Of a DNA stretch of 45,953 nucleotides, positions 1-7,750 are shown piece after piece (within the stretch, counting starts at the first letter, position 1; every line of letters begins with the position of its first letter). The DNA lies in assembly GCA_029262355.1 (NCBI GenBank), contig JAJCZO010000073.1, positions 1 through 45,953 on the forward strand, in the 5' to 3' direction. This DNA comes from Deltaproteobacteria bacterium. Lineage in GTDB: Bacteria; Desulfobacterota; Binatia; UBA12015. Position numbers and translations under genes: made by a program. The notes below the pieces were generated by a model. That model saw only the letters and a list, made by a program, of their open reading frames with translations. It was not told the origin of the DNA and made no database searches.

Positions 1-122
1 TTAACGGATTGCCGTCTATCGGCGTTCGTCGCAAGGAACGGCGACGCAGGAATATAGGCAATCTTCCGAGGAGACGAGACGCGGCGACGGACGTCGAGGG
101 GCGGCAAGGCGTTAACGCTATG

Positions 123-160
123 TCGACGGCGGTGCACTAGGCCCGGTGCATCGCCGTCGA
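123..160 (-). terminator. Strong hairpin downstream of the 4273-191 operon
   Basis: A 15-bp inverted repeat (123-137 against 146-160) has a single G/T wobble and an 8-base loop. It lies 30 bp past the stop of the VOC gene, the last gene of the leftward operon, so it may end or protect that transcript. No T-run follows it on the minus strand, so it is not a textbook intrinsic terminator. The rest of 1-190 holds no supported gene. Confidence 0.4.
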
Positions 161-190
161 TCGACCCGGAGTCCGGCCGGCGCGGTATCC

Positions 191-643
191 TCACGAGGAG
201 CCGATGTACCCGGGTCTTTCCCAGTGGGTGAGGAGCTCGACGCGTTGGCCGTCGGGGTCGAGGACCAAGATGGCGTAGTCGCCGATGCGCGTTTCGGTGA
301 GGACGGTACCGCCCAGAGTGCGAACCCTCTCGAGGCGAGCGTCGAGGTCGTCGACGAGGAGGGAGATGTGGGTGAGGCCGGGCTCGTTCATGATCCGGGT
401 GGGGCGCGCCTCGAGGCCGGCGTCTGCGTAGTGCAGGAGCTCGAGGATGAAGTCGCCGCGGCGGAGATAGACCGCGTGGAGGCCGACAGGGGCGGGGATG
501 CCGAGGAGCTGGCTCGTTCCCTCGTCGGGTGCATCGAGCTCTTTGACGACCTCGAAATCAAAGGCCCCCGTCCAGAAGCGGCGCGAGCGATCGAGGTCGG
601 CGACGGCGTGGCCGATGTGATTGACGATCACTTCAGCGGACAT
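191..643 (-). CDS. VOC-superfamily (glyoxalase/dioxygenase-like) protein
   Basis: 150 residues, the usual size of a single VOC module pair. The N-terminus has the typical NHIGHAVADLDRSRRFW strand-helix and the C-terminus the LDPDGQRVELLTH strand. The four positions that usually bind the metal look intact: His12, Glu69, His92 and Glu136. The family includes lactoylglutathione lyase, methylmalonyl-CoA epimerase, extradiol dioxygenases and resistance proteins; the substrate cannot be told from sequence. The ATG at 643 was chosen because homology begins there; the longer upstream reading frame is a shadow of the P450. It overlaps the P450 stop by 11 bp and is the last gene of a four-gene operon with two M24 proteins and the P450, so it probably acts on a product of the same pathway. 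Confidence 0.85.
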   Translation of the reverse strand: MSAEVIVNHIGHAVADLDRSRRFWTGAFDFEVVKELDAPDEGTSQLLGIPAPVGLHAVYLRRGDFILELLHYADAGLEARPTRIMNEPGLTHISLLVDDLDARLERVRTLGGTVLTETRIGDYAILVLDPDGQRVELLTHWERPGYIGSS

Positions 644-1853
644 TCGGTTTCTCCTTCGTGAGTAAGACGTCGACGCTTTGCGGCCCGAAGAGGAACGGTA
701 CCGGTACATGCGCGAGCTCGAAATCCGCAGCGAGCGCGAGCTCGCCCGGAGCAATGCGGTCGAGGAAGACGTCGAGCGCCTCCTGCACCTCCATTCGTGA
801 CAGTGCCGCTCCTACGCAGAGGTGCGCGCCGTGGCCGAATGACAGGTGGGGGAGGGGATCGACGCGGTCGAGCGAGAAGGTGTCGGGGGCGGGATAGGCC
901 TGCACGTCGCGGTTGGCCGAGGCGATCGCGACCAGAACGCGTTCGCCCGCGGCGAGCGACACGCCGGCGAGCGCAGTTTCCTTGGCGGTGGTACGCAGCA
1001 AGAAGAGCACCGGAGGCGCGAGCCGGAGGGACTCCTCCACCGCTGCCGGAACACGGCCGCGGTCGGATCGTAGCCTCTCGTGGAGCTCGGGGCGGACGAT
1101 CAGCTCATGCAAGAGGTTGCCGATCGTGTCGCGCGTCGTGGCGGTGCCGCCGAGGAGGAGATTCACGAGGATCATCCGGATGATCGGGATCGGCAGGTCC
1201 GCGTCCTCGATGCCGCTCTGAACGATGCGTGTGATCGCGTCGTGCGCAGCGTCGTCGGCGGACAGACGCGCACGGATCAGCCCGTCGACGTATTCGATGA
1301 ACTCGGGGAAGGACTCGGCGCGGCCCCCCGCCGAGTCCTTCGGGCCGCCCGTGGTGTTGGCGCTCACGACCTCCTCGGTCCATCGGGCGAGGCGCGGGCT
1401 GTGCTCCAGCGGTACGCCGAGGAGCTGGGCGATCACCAGATTCGTCAGCGCGAGCCCGAAGCCCGTGATGAGGTCTCCGCCCCCGTTCTCCATCAGGCTG
1501 TCGAGCAGCCGCTCGGCGTGTTGGCGCACGAACGGGCGCAGGCTTTCGGCCACGCCGGGTCCGCCGGCACCCGAGCGGGCGAGCTGTCGGATCGGGCCGT
1601 GCTCGGGGGGGTCGAGCTCCCCGATGTTTCGGTCCTCCATCGGCACGTAGCGCCCGTCCGCTCGGAACCCCCCCTTCGCCATGAACGTCTCGCTGTCGAG
1701 AAGAACCTGGCGGGCTGGCTCGTAGCGACCCGCGAAGACGAATCCGTTCGTGAGGTGTACGACCGGAGCCTCTCGTCGTAGCTCGGCGGCGACATCCCAC
1801 ATGTCATGGGCTTCGGCCAGATCGAACGGGTTGAAGGAACGCGGATCCTTCAC
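633..1853 (-). CDS. Cytochrome P450 (operon with M24 hydrolases)
   Basis: A 406-residue soluble bacterial P450, a haem-thiolate monooxygenase. Visible marks are the I-helix segment GGTATTRDT for oxygen activation, the K-helix ExxR in EESLRLAPP, and the haem loop FGHGAHLCVG with the ligand near Cys346. The length is normal for a class I P450 that depends on separate ferredoxin and reductase, and neither of those is in the window. The start is a GTG at 1853 that overlaps the stop of the preceding M24 gene as GTGA, which signals translational coupling. The longer frame up to 1976 would run Arg-rich, non-homologous residues into the M24 gene and was rejected. Substrate unknown; the neighbours suggest oxidation of a compound released or recognised by the M24 proteins. 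Confidence 0.93.
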   Translation of the reverse strand: MKDPRSFNPFDLAEAHDMWDVAAELRREAPVVHLTNGFVFAGRYEPARQVLLDSETFMAKGGFRADGRYVPMEDRNIGELDPPEHGPIRQLARSGAGGPGVAESLRPFVRQHAERLLDSLMENGGGDLITGFGLALTNLVIAQLLGVPLEHSPRLARWTEEVVSANTTGGPKDSAGGRAESFPEFIEYVDGLIRARLSADDAAHDAITRIVQSGIEDADLPIPIIRMILVNLLLGGTATTRDTIGNLLHELIVRPELHERLRSDRGRVPAAVEESLRLAPPVLFLLRTTAKETALAGVSLAAGERVLVAIASANRDVQAYPAPDTFSLDRVDPLPHLSFGHGAHLCVGAALSRMEVQEALDVFLDRIAPGELALAADFELAHVPVPFLFGPQSVDVLLTKEKPNVR

Positions 1854-3019
1854 GGGATTCCTCCTGCGGCTCGAGCGATCGGGCCGTGGCTCATCTTCGT
1901 GAGGACCTCTGGGCCGTCGTCGGTGACCCGGACCAATTCTTCGCCGAGGTACCCGTGCTCCGCGTCGGTCACCCATCCGCGTAGCGCGATCACCATGTCC
2001 GTGGCGAGTTCAGACGTTCCACCGGATCCGAGGAACGGACCCTCGTGGCCGAGCCCTACCGCGTACGCGACTGGCACGGACGGGCGGGCTTCTCCGGCCA
2101 CGTCATAGGCCGCGGCAAGGTCGGCTCCCGAGCCGCCGGGGCGGCACCGGTCGACTAGCTGGTCCATCACGTTGTGCCAACGCACATGCAGCGTACGGCT
2201 CGCGGCAGGCGGCGCGTCCTCTCCGCACCACCACGTGCGGGCGAGCGATCCTTCGTAGCCGGCCCACAATGCGCCGCCCGAAAGTGTGACGACGTCGCCT
2301 TGTGCGAAGGGCCGTTTCTCGGTGGACCACGGTGGTGTCGGCCCGGGCCGCGCTATCTGAAAGCTGCCCTGCTGCGCGAAGGTGGTCGTTCCGAGCGTGG
2401 CCATGCGGTCGAGGTAGATGGCCCGGAGATCCGAACCGGTGATGCCCGGGCGTAGCGCGTCTGCGGCCCGTTGCAGCGAGGATTCGGCCACTGCGGTGGC
2501 GACGCGGATGCACTCGATCTCGCCGGGAAGTTTCACGCGGCGGAGCGTGCGCATCATGGCTTCGGCCCCGACGATCGCGGGGTCGCGACACACCTGCCCG
2601 ATGAGCCCGCGCATCGAGACCGTCAGTCCATCGACCCCGACCCGCCGCGCGTCCGCGAGCCCGGGAAGGGCCGCGAAGATCCCCAGGAGGGTCGCGCCGT
2701 CGAACGAGCGCCCGTAGACGTCTTCGCGGGGAAGATCCTCGGGCGAATCCTCCATGCTAGCCGACAACGACATGACGTGAACGCGCTTCGTTGCGCTTAC
2801 CACGACGCACGAGGGAAGATACGCCCGCGTGTTCGACGTCCACAGCCGGCGCTGGCCCGCGACGTAACGTACGTTGCTTTCTCGTCCGAACATACAGGCA
2901 TCGAGCCCGAGACGCTCCATCTCGGCGAAGACCCGTTGGCGCCGCGCGGCACGTAATGCGGAGAAGTCGATGCGGGTGCGGTCTTCACGGGCGGCGGTGC
3001 CGATGTCGGGAGTTTTCAT
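1850..3019 (-). CDS. M24-fold protein with degenerate metal site
   Basis: 389 residues with a creatinase/prolidase N-terminal domain (about 1-155) and a pita-bread M24 domain (about 165-389). Aligned by eye with the upstream neighbour, three of the five metal ligands are gone: Asp to Ser247 in VVTLSGG, Asp to Ser258 in EGSLART and Glu to Arg347. His325 (GLGHEGPF) and Glu360 (LGEELVRVT) remain. It is therefore unlikely to be a metallopeptidase. It may work without metal, as creatinase does, or be an inactive partner of the complete M24 protein encoded 6 bp upstream. The ATG at 3019 has a GAGG-type ribosome site in the end of the preceding gene. The stop overlaps the GTG of the P450. The substrate is not predictable. 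Confidence 0.85.
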   Translation of the reverse strand: MKTPDIGTAAREDRTRIDFSALRAARRQRVFAEMERLGLDACMFGRESNVRYVAGQRRLWTSNTRAYLPSCVVVSATKRVHVMSLSASMEDSPEDLPREDVYGRSFDGATLLGIFAALPGLADARRVGVDGLTVSMRGLIGQVCRDPAIVGAEAMMRTLRRVKLPGEIECIRVATAVAESSLQRAADALRPGITGSDLRAIYLDRMATLGTTTFAQQGSFQIARPGPTPPWSTEKRPFAQGDVVTLSGGALWAGYEGSLARTWWCGEDAPPAASRTLHVRWHNVMDQLVDRCRPGGSGADLAAAYDVAGEARPSVPVAYAVGLGHEGPFLGSGGTSELATDMVIALRGWVTDAEHGYLGEELVRVTDDGPEVLTKMSHGPIARAAGGIP

Positions 3020-3025
3020 CGGCCC

Positions 3026-4273
3026 TCAATCCTCGAACGGCGCGTAGCCGTGGCCGCTGATGCGTTCGCACCCGGCTTCGGTGACCACCACCAGTTCCTC
3101 ACTGCGGTAGCCACCGATGCCGTCCTCCCAGACGACCGGCTCGAAGACGAGCGTCATGCCGGCTTCGAGCACGACCTCCTCGTCTGCCTCGAGGCTTCGG
3201 TCGGTCCCGAGAAAGGGTGCCTCGGCGGCATCACATCCGACCCCATGGGCCAGATAGAATTGGGCGAGCTTGTAGTTCGGTTCAACCGCGATGACGTCGC
3301 GGACCACATCGGCCGCGGTTCGGCCCGGGCGGACGGATTCGTACACGCACGACATCACGTCGCGCCAGCGCCGAAAGCAGTCTCGTAGCTCTGGGCTCGG
3401 TCGTGGGTCGTCGCTACAGATCCACGTCGCACCGAAGTCCGAGTGGTAGCCGTTCCACACCAGGCCGGTGTCGCAGAGGACCAGGTCACCTTCGCGCAGG
3501 AAGCGGTCGCTCGTCGCAATGGGAAACCCGACGTCACCGTTCACCGTCGGGGTCTGCCACGCGCGATCCCGCGGCGTGAGGTTCCAGATGGGGTCGACAC
3601 AGCTCGCGGTTGCACCGAGCTCGAACGCCCGGCGCAACAGGAGGGCGGAGAGCTCGGTCTGGCGGACCCCGGGGCGTAGCGCCGCCTGTACGTCGATGAT
3701 CGCGGCTTCGTTGATCCGCTGTGCTTCTCGCAGGCACCCGATTTCGTCCTTCGTCTTGCGGAGGCGCGCCGGGCCCGTAACCAGCGCGCCATCGAGCCAC
3801 GCGAAGCCCGAAGATCGATCGTCGAGTCGGTCGACGAGCCCGCCTGGGATCTCGTCGATCGCGAGTCTTGCCGTTCCGAACAATCCGGCAAGTGCCTGGA
3901 GGAGGGCCTCGGCTCCTTCGGGGAACTCGACATCGAGTTCCCGGTGTACGTGGTGGGCGGGTATCTCCGGCGGAGCGCCATCGGGGAAGGGAGTCCAGAG
4001 GTGGAGGTCTCCGTCCGGGGTGAGCACCGCCACGGCGGGCTCGTAGTACACGCGCATCGCGTCGGAGCAGGGACGACGGAGGCCGGCGTACTCCTGGTTC
4101 GACGGCCCGAGCAGAACGAGCCCGTCGGCCCCCGACGCGGCCAGACTCCGGACCAGGCGGTCCAGGCGCTCGGCCCGCATGCGGTTGAAGTCGATTTCCA
4201 CCGCGGCGAGTATGGCCCGCCCCCGGCCGCTTGGGAAAGAGCCGGGTCTCCGGATAAGCTCCACCTCAGCCAT
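3026..4273 (-). CDS. M24-family Xaa-Pro peptidase/creatinase-like hydrolase
   Basis: 415 residues with an N-terminal creatinase-like domain and a C-terminal M24 domain. All five metal positions are visible: Asp in LVLCDTG, Asp in YHSDFGATW, His in LAHGVGCD, Glu in LVFEPVVW and Glu in YRSEELVVVT. Family members cleave Xaa-Pro dipeptides or other C-N bonds, and some act on ectoine, creatine or DMSP; this one cannot be assigned further. The start is uncertain: ATG 4273 is used here, but GTG 4201 (EIDFNRMRAE) or ATG 4180 would also keep the whole fold. The frame continues to 4774, but that part is antisense to the kinase gene and is rejected. It heads the leftward operon and diverges from the kinase across about 40 bp. 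Confidence 0.88.
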   Translation of the reverse strand: MAEVELIRRPGSFPSGRGRAILAAVEIDFNRMRAERLDRLVRSLAASGADGLVLLGPSNQEYAGLRRPCSDAMRVYYEPAVAVLTPDGDLHLWTPFPDGAPPEIPAHHVHRELDVEFPEGAEALLQALAGLFGTARLAIDEIPGGLVDRLDDRSSGFAWLDGALVTGPARLRKTKDEIGCLREAQRINEAAIIDVQAALRPGVRQTELSALLLRRAFELGATASCVDPIWNLTPRDRAWQTPTVNGDVGFPIATSDRFLREGDLVLCDTGLVWNGYHSDFGATWICSDDPRPSPELRDCFRRWRDVMSCVYESVRPGRTAADVVRDVIAVEPNYKLAQFYLAHGVGCDAAEAPFLGTDRSLEADEEVVLEAGMTLVFEPVVWEDGIGGYRSEELVVVTEAGCERISGHGYAPFED

Positions 4274-4313
4274 GCCGCCCGATGCCCCCCGGCCCTCTGC
4301 CTTTGGAGTCGCC

Positions 4314-5993
4314 ATGCGCGACCTCGCTCGCCTGCGCGAGGTGGCGACCGCTGTGGCGAAGCACGGCTTCGGTGAGTTGCTCGCCGACACGCCCGTGGCG
4401 CGCAAGGTCTTTGCAGGAGAGGCCCCGCCGCAGGAGGAAGCGAGCCTCGAGACGGAATCGGCTGCCGTGCGACTCGCACGCCTCCTGGGCTCGCTTGGGC
4501 CGACGTACATCAAGCTGGGGCAGATCCTCTCGACCCGTCGCGATCTCCTGCCCGAGGAGTACATTGCGGCGCTCGAAACGCTACAGGATGACGCACCGCT
4601 CCTCGCGTCCGATCTCGTTCGCGCGGCCGTCGCGGAAGGCCTTGGCGCAACTATCGAGGAGAGCTTCCAGTCGTTCGAGGAGAAGCCGCTCGGTACGGCG
4701 TCGATCGCGCAAACGCACTGCGCGGTCACGCATGCCGGCGTGGCGGTCGTCGTGAAGGTACAGCGCCCGGGCATCGAGGAGACGATGCGCGGGGATCTCG
4801 ATCTGCTCTACCTGGCCGCCCAGGTGCTCGAGGCCAGCATCGACGAGATGCAGCTCATGGGCATCTCCGACGTCGTCCAGGAGTTCGAGAAGGCGCTGCT
4901 CGAGGAACTCGACTTCCGTCAGGAGCTGAAGAACCTTCTCGCCGCTCGGCAGTACCTCGACCCAGAGCGAAAGGTCTCCGTGCCGCGACCCTTCCCGGAG
5001 CTCTCGAGCAAGACGGTTCTCACCATGGAGCTCTTCGAGGGGAGGCCGCTTCGTGATCTCGCGGCGCGCAGTGACGAGGCGGCCGCCGCCGTCGAAGAGC
5101 TGCTGGGCTCGTTCTGTAAGCAGGTCTTCGTCGATGGGTTCTTCCACGGGGATCCGCACGCGGGAAACATTCTCATCGATGAGGACGGGCAGGTCGGCCT
5201 CATCGACTTTGGCCTGGTCGGGAAGCTGCGAGAAGAGCAGCGCCAGGACCTTGTCACTTTGATCGTCGCGACCATCGCCGGGGATTCGGGGACGATTGCG
5301 CGCGTGTTGGTCCGTATGGGCACACCGACGCAGCGCGTGGATCTCGGCGCGCTGAAGCGCGAGATCGACCGGCTGCGCGGGCAGTACCTCTCGGGAACAC
5401 GGCTCTCAGACGTCGACTCGGCGAGCTTCGTCGAAGAGATCGCCGCGGCGGCGGGCCATTTCCGGATCAAGCTGGCGTCGGAGTACTCGGTCCTCACGAA
5501 GTCGGCCGCGACTCTCGAGGGCCTCATCCGAGGCCTCCACCCGGACATCGACCTGGTGGCCATCGCGAAGCCCTACGTCGAACACGTGGTGACCGAGAGA
5601 TTCTCACCGGCCCAGGTGCTGCAGGGCCTCGCCGCTGATCTCGGCGATCTCGGTTCCATCGCGCAGAGGCTCCCCGCCCAGCTCGATCAGGTGTTGCACG
5701 ACGTCGAGACCGGGAACCTGCAGGTGAACGCGATTACCCCTGGCCTCGACGAGATTCCGGCGCTGCTTCATCAGACCGCCAGCCGGTTGGCCATCGCGCT
5801 CTTCGCAGCCTCGCTGTCGATCTGTACGGCGTTGCTGATCGCGGCCGACGGGGCGGGCGGCGGGCGGATCACCCTCGGCGTGTTGTGCGGGCTCTTTTCC
5901 GCGGGTGGGTGGATAGCGCTCTTCTGGTGGCACCTGATCGGCCGTGGCAAGCCCCTGAAGCTGGGGCCTCTTCTCAAGATGTTCCGCCGGTAG
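4314..5993 (+). CDS. UbiB/ABC1 (AarF) atypical kinase
   Basis: 559 residues of the ABC1/ADCK/UbiB family, membrane-associated atypical kinases that support isoprenoid quinone synthesis or lipid homeostasis. Motifs in order: the family-specific KLGQ (67-70), a nucleotide loop GTASIAQTH (128-135), the catalytic Lys in VVVKVQRPG (Lys148), LDFRQE (199-204), the catalytic loop HGDPHAGN (278-285) and the metal-binding DFG (298-300). The C-terminus has two hydrophobic segments (LAIALFAASLSICTALLIA and a second near 525-545), as in UbiB. The ATG at 4314 follows TTTGGAG at good spacing. A longer frame from 4179 overlaps the divergent M24 gene and was rejected. It stands alone and is followed by a perfect hairpin. 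No other quinone genes are nearby. Confidence 0.95.
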   Translation: MRDLARLREVATAVAKHGFGELLADTPVARKVFAGEAPPQEEASLETESAAVRLARLLGSLGPTYIKLGQILSTRRDLLPEEYIAALETLQDDAPLLASDLVRAAVAEGLGATIEESFQSFEEKPLGTASIAQTHCAVTHAGVAVVVKVQRPGIEETMRGDLDLLYLAAQVLEASIDEMQLMGISDVVQEFEKALLEELDFRQELKNLLAARQYLDPERKVSVPRPFPELSSKTVLTMELFEGRPLRDLAARSDEAAAAVEELLGSFCKQVFVDGFFHGDPHAGNILIDEDGQVGLIDFGLVGKLREEQRQDLVTLIVATIAGDSGTIARVLVRMGTPTQRVDLGALKREIDRLRGQYLSGTRLSDVDSASFVEEIAAAAGHFRIKLASEYSVLTKSAATLEGLIRGLHPDIDLVAIAKPYVEHVVTERFSPAQVLQGLAADLGDLGSIAQRLPAQLDQVLHDVETGNLQVNAITPGLDEIPALLHQTASRLAIALFAASLSICTALLIAADGAGGGRITLGVLCGLFSAGGWIALFWWHLIGRGKPLKLGPLLKMFRR

Positions 5994-6008
5994 CGCGGGC
6001 GGATCTCG

Positions 6009-6037
6009 CGCCGAGACGGAGCGGCTCCGTCTCGGCG
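6009..6037 (+). terminator. Perfect 14-bp inverted repeat after the kinase gene
   Basis: CGCCGAGACGGAGC (6009-6022) pairs with its exact complement at 6024-6037, 15 bp after the kinase stop. No T-tract follows, so it may be a processing or stabilising hairpin or a weak terminator. The remaining bases up to 6174 show only a short palindrome at 6107-6121. Confidence 0.45.
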
Positions 6038-6174
6038 ACGATGATCGGGGGTCATCCCGACACCCAAGGGGCGTTCACTCGCACTGCACGCTTGCGCACA
6101 CGGGCGCTGGCCATAGGCCAGGTCATGTGCGGGGCCAGAGGGGCCGCGGGCAGGTGCGCCGAATCCGGGCTGAA

Positions 6175-7269
6175 TCAGGGCAGATTGTAGAGCGTCCTGC
6201 AGTTCTCGCTCGTGACGAGGCGAATCGTCTCGGGAGACAGGCTGCCCAGCGCGTGGTCGATGGCCTTGCGTGATTCCGGCCAGGTGCTGTCGGGGTGCGG
6301 GTAATCCGAGGCCCACATGAAGTTCTTCGGTGGGAGCAGCGGGAGAAGAGTGGGGCCGAGTGGTTCCTCCTCGAACGTGGCGTATACCTGACGCTCGAAT
6401 AGCTCGCTCGGCTTGGTCTTGATGCTGTAGCTCGGATGCGGTGCCGAATGCTTCTCGAAGGTCGCGTCGAGGCGCGCGAGGAAGTAGGGGAGCCAGCCGA
6501 CGCCGCACTCGGCAAGGACGAGCTTCAGGCCCGGGACGCGCTCCAGCGCGCCGGAGAACATCATGATCGACAGCGGCTCGTCGAGTTGCATCGGTACCAT
6601 CGACGCGAACGCGGCGATCGTCCAACTGTCACGGGTCGGCATGATCCGGGTGCCGCCGCCGACGTGAAAACTGATCGGGAGCTGTGCTTCGGCGGCGACC
6701 GACCACAGCCGATCCCATGCCGGGTCCTCGATCTGCGCTTCGAATGGGTTCAGGATCGCGCCGCGGTGCCCGAGCTTCGCACAACGCTCGAACTCGGTGA
6801 CCGCCGCTGCGGGCGAATCGCTTGGTAGGAAGGGCAGCGCGCTCAATCGGTCGGGGGCGTGACGATTGAAGTCCTCGGCCGCCCAATCGTTCCACGCCGC
6901 GAGTGTCGCCCGCGTGTGCTCGACTTCGTCGATCGGAAAACGAAACAGTGCGGCAGGGCCGTACACGATCGAGGCGTGCACGCCGTCGAGTTCCATGTCC
7001 TGCATGCGGCGAACGGGATCGGATGGCCGGAGGCCGTCTTCCTCGAGCCCCTCGACGCGTGAGAGCGCAGTGGGGTAGCCGCCACTGCTCCCGCTCAGGC
7101 CGAAGGGCGTGTCCCCGACCATCCACACGTGCGCGGATCCCATTTCGACGACCCGCGGACCGATCTCGCGGTACTTGGCGGGCAAGCGACTCGTAAACAG
7201 GTCGCGAGGAGCGGCCGAGATGTCGAGGTGGTCGTCACATGAATAGATCCGATCCTGCGTAGTGGGCAT
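6175..7269 (-). CDS. Amidohydrolase_2 family TIM-barrel metal-dependent hydrolase
   Basis: 364 residues of the amidohydrolase_2 group (COG2159), which contains decarboxylases and hydrolases of aromatic or cyclic compounds. The first strand carries CDDHLD with His14; a middle strand has ISFHVGGGT with the expected metal His. The next ligand position reads LVLAECGVGW, Glu instead of the His of ACMSD, and the last strand has MWASDYPHPD with the catalytic Asp. The Glu variant is shared with the paralogue at 28814. The ATG at 7269 is 86 bp from the divergent membrane-protein gene. It is monocistronic as far as can be seen. Substrate unknown; decarboxylase or C-C/C-N hydrolase are both possible. 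Confidence 0.88.
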   Translation of the reverse strand: MPTTQDRIYSCDDHLDISAAPRDLFTSRLPAKYREIGPRVVEMGSAHVWMVGDTPFGLSGSSGGYPTALSRVEGLEEDGLRPSDPVRRMQDMELDGVHASIVYGPAALFRFPIDEVEHTRATLAAWNDWAAEDFNRHAPDRLSALPFLPSDSPAAAVTEFERCAKLGHRGAILNPFEAQIEDPAWDRLWSVAAEAQLPISFHVGGGTRIMPTRDSWTIAAFASMVPMQLDEPLSIMMFSGALERVPGLKLVLAECGVGWLPYFLARLDATFEKHSAPHPSYSIKTKPSELFERQVYATFEEEPLGPTLLPLLPPKNFMWASDYPHPDSTWPESRKAIDHALGSLSPETIRLVTSENCRTLYNLP

Positions 7270-7354
7270 GTCAGGGTCTGTATCGCTGCGAACCCTGCGC
7301 GTCTAGGCGGCCGTTTGGGGTTCTCGGGGAGAGGGGGCTAAGCTCCGAGCCGCA

Positions 7355-7750
7355 ATGGGTCCGCGAACGGTCAAGTACGTTCTCTTCCTATCGTTCTTCG
7401 TGACGATTCCGGTGCCGTACTACATGGGAGAGCTCGAGTTCGCGCCGGTTCTCCGAGCGGCGTTCATCGTGGGGCTGGGTTTGGTGGTGATGGTCGACGC
7501 GGGGGTAGGGGGGCTGGTCACCCTGATGGCCCTGCTCGGTGGCGTTCAGGTGTTGTTCTGGGGAGGCGCCCAGTGGGCCGTCTCGGGACTCGCGGCGCGT
7601 TTGCTTTGCGCTTCGGTCGACGAGTCTCGGCGCATTTGGTTCGTGAGCGCGGTTGCGGCGGCGCTGCTCTCGGTTGGCCTGACGCAGATCTACGCGACGC
7701 CTCTCTCGAGCCTCACCCCACACTCGACGCTGCGCGAGATCTTCCGATGA
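7355..7750 (+). CDS. Small hypothetical membrane protein
   Basis: 131 residues with three or four hydrophobic segments: about 7-23, 32-50, 53-72 and 92-110. No domain is recognised. It is probably an inner-membrane protein. Its stop overlaps the start of the DUF3604 gene as ATGA, so the two are translated together and may be functionally linked, for example a membrane partner of the exported enzyme. The ATG at 7355 begins right before the first hydrophobic segment. Confidence 0.7.
   Translation: MGPRTVKYVLFLSFFVTIPVPYYMGELEFAPVLRAAFIVGLGLVVMVDAGVGGLVTLMALLGGVQVLFWGGAQWAVSGLAARLLCASVDESRRIWFVSAVAAALLSVGLTQIYATPLSSLTPHSTLREIFR

Noticed and set aside
109..118. GCGTTAACGC palindrome
   Set aside because: Ten bases, single copy; too short to claim a binding site.
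4274..4774. N-terminal extension of the M24 frame
   Set aside because: Lies antisense to the start of the ABC1 kinase and has Ser/Arg-rich composition without homology.
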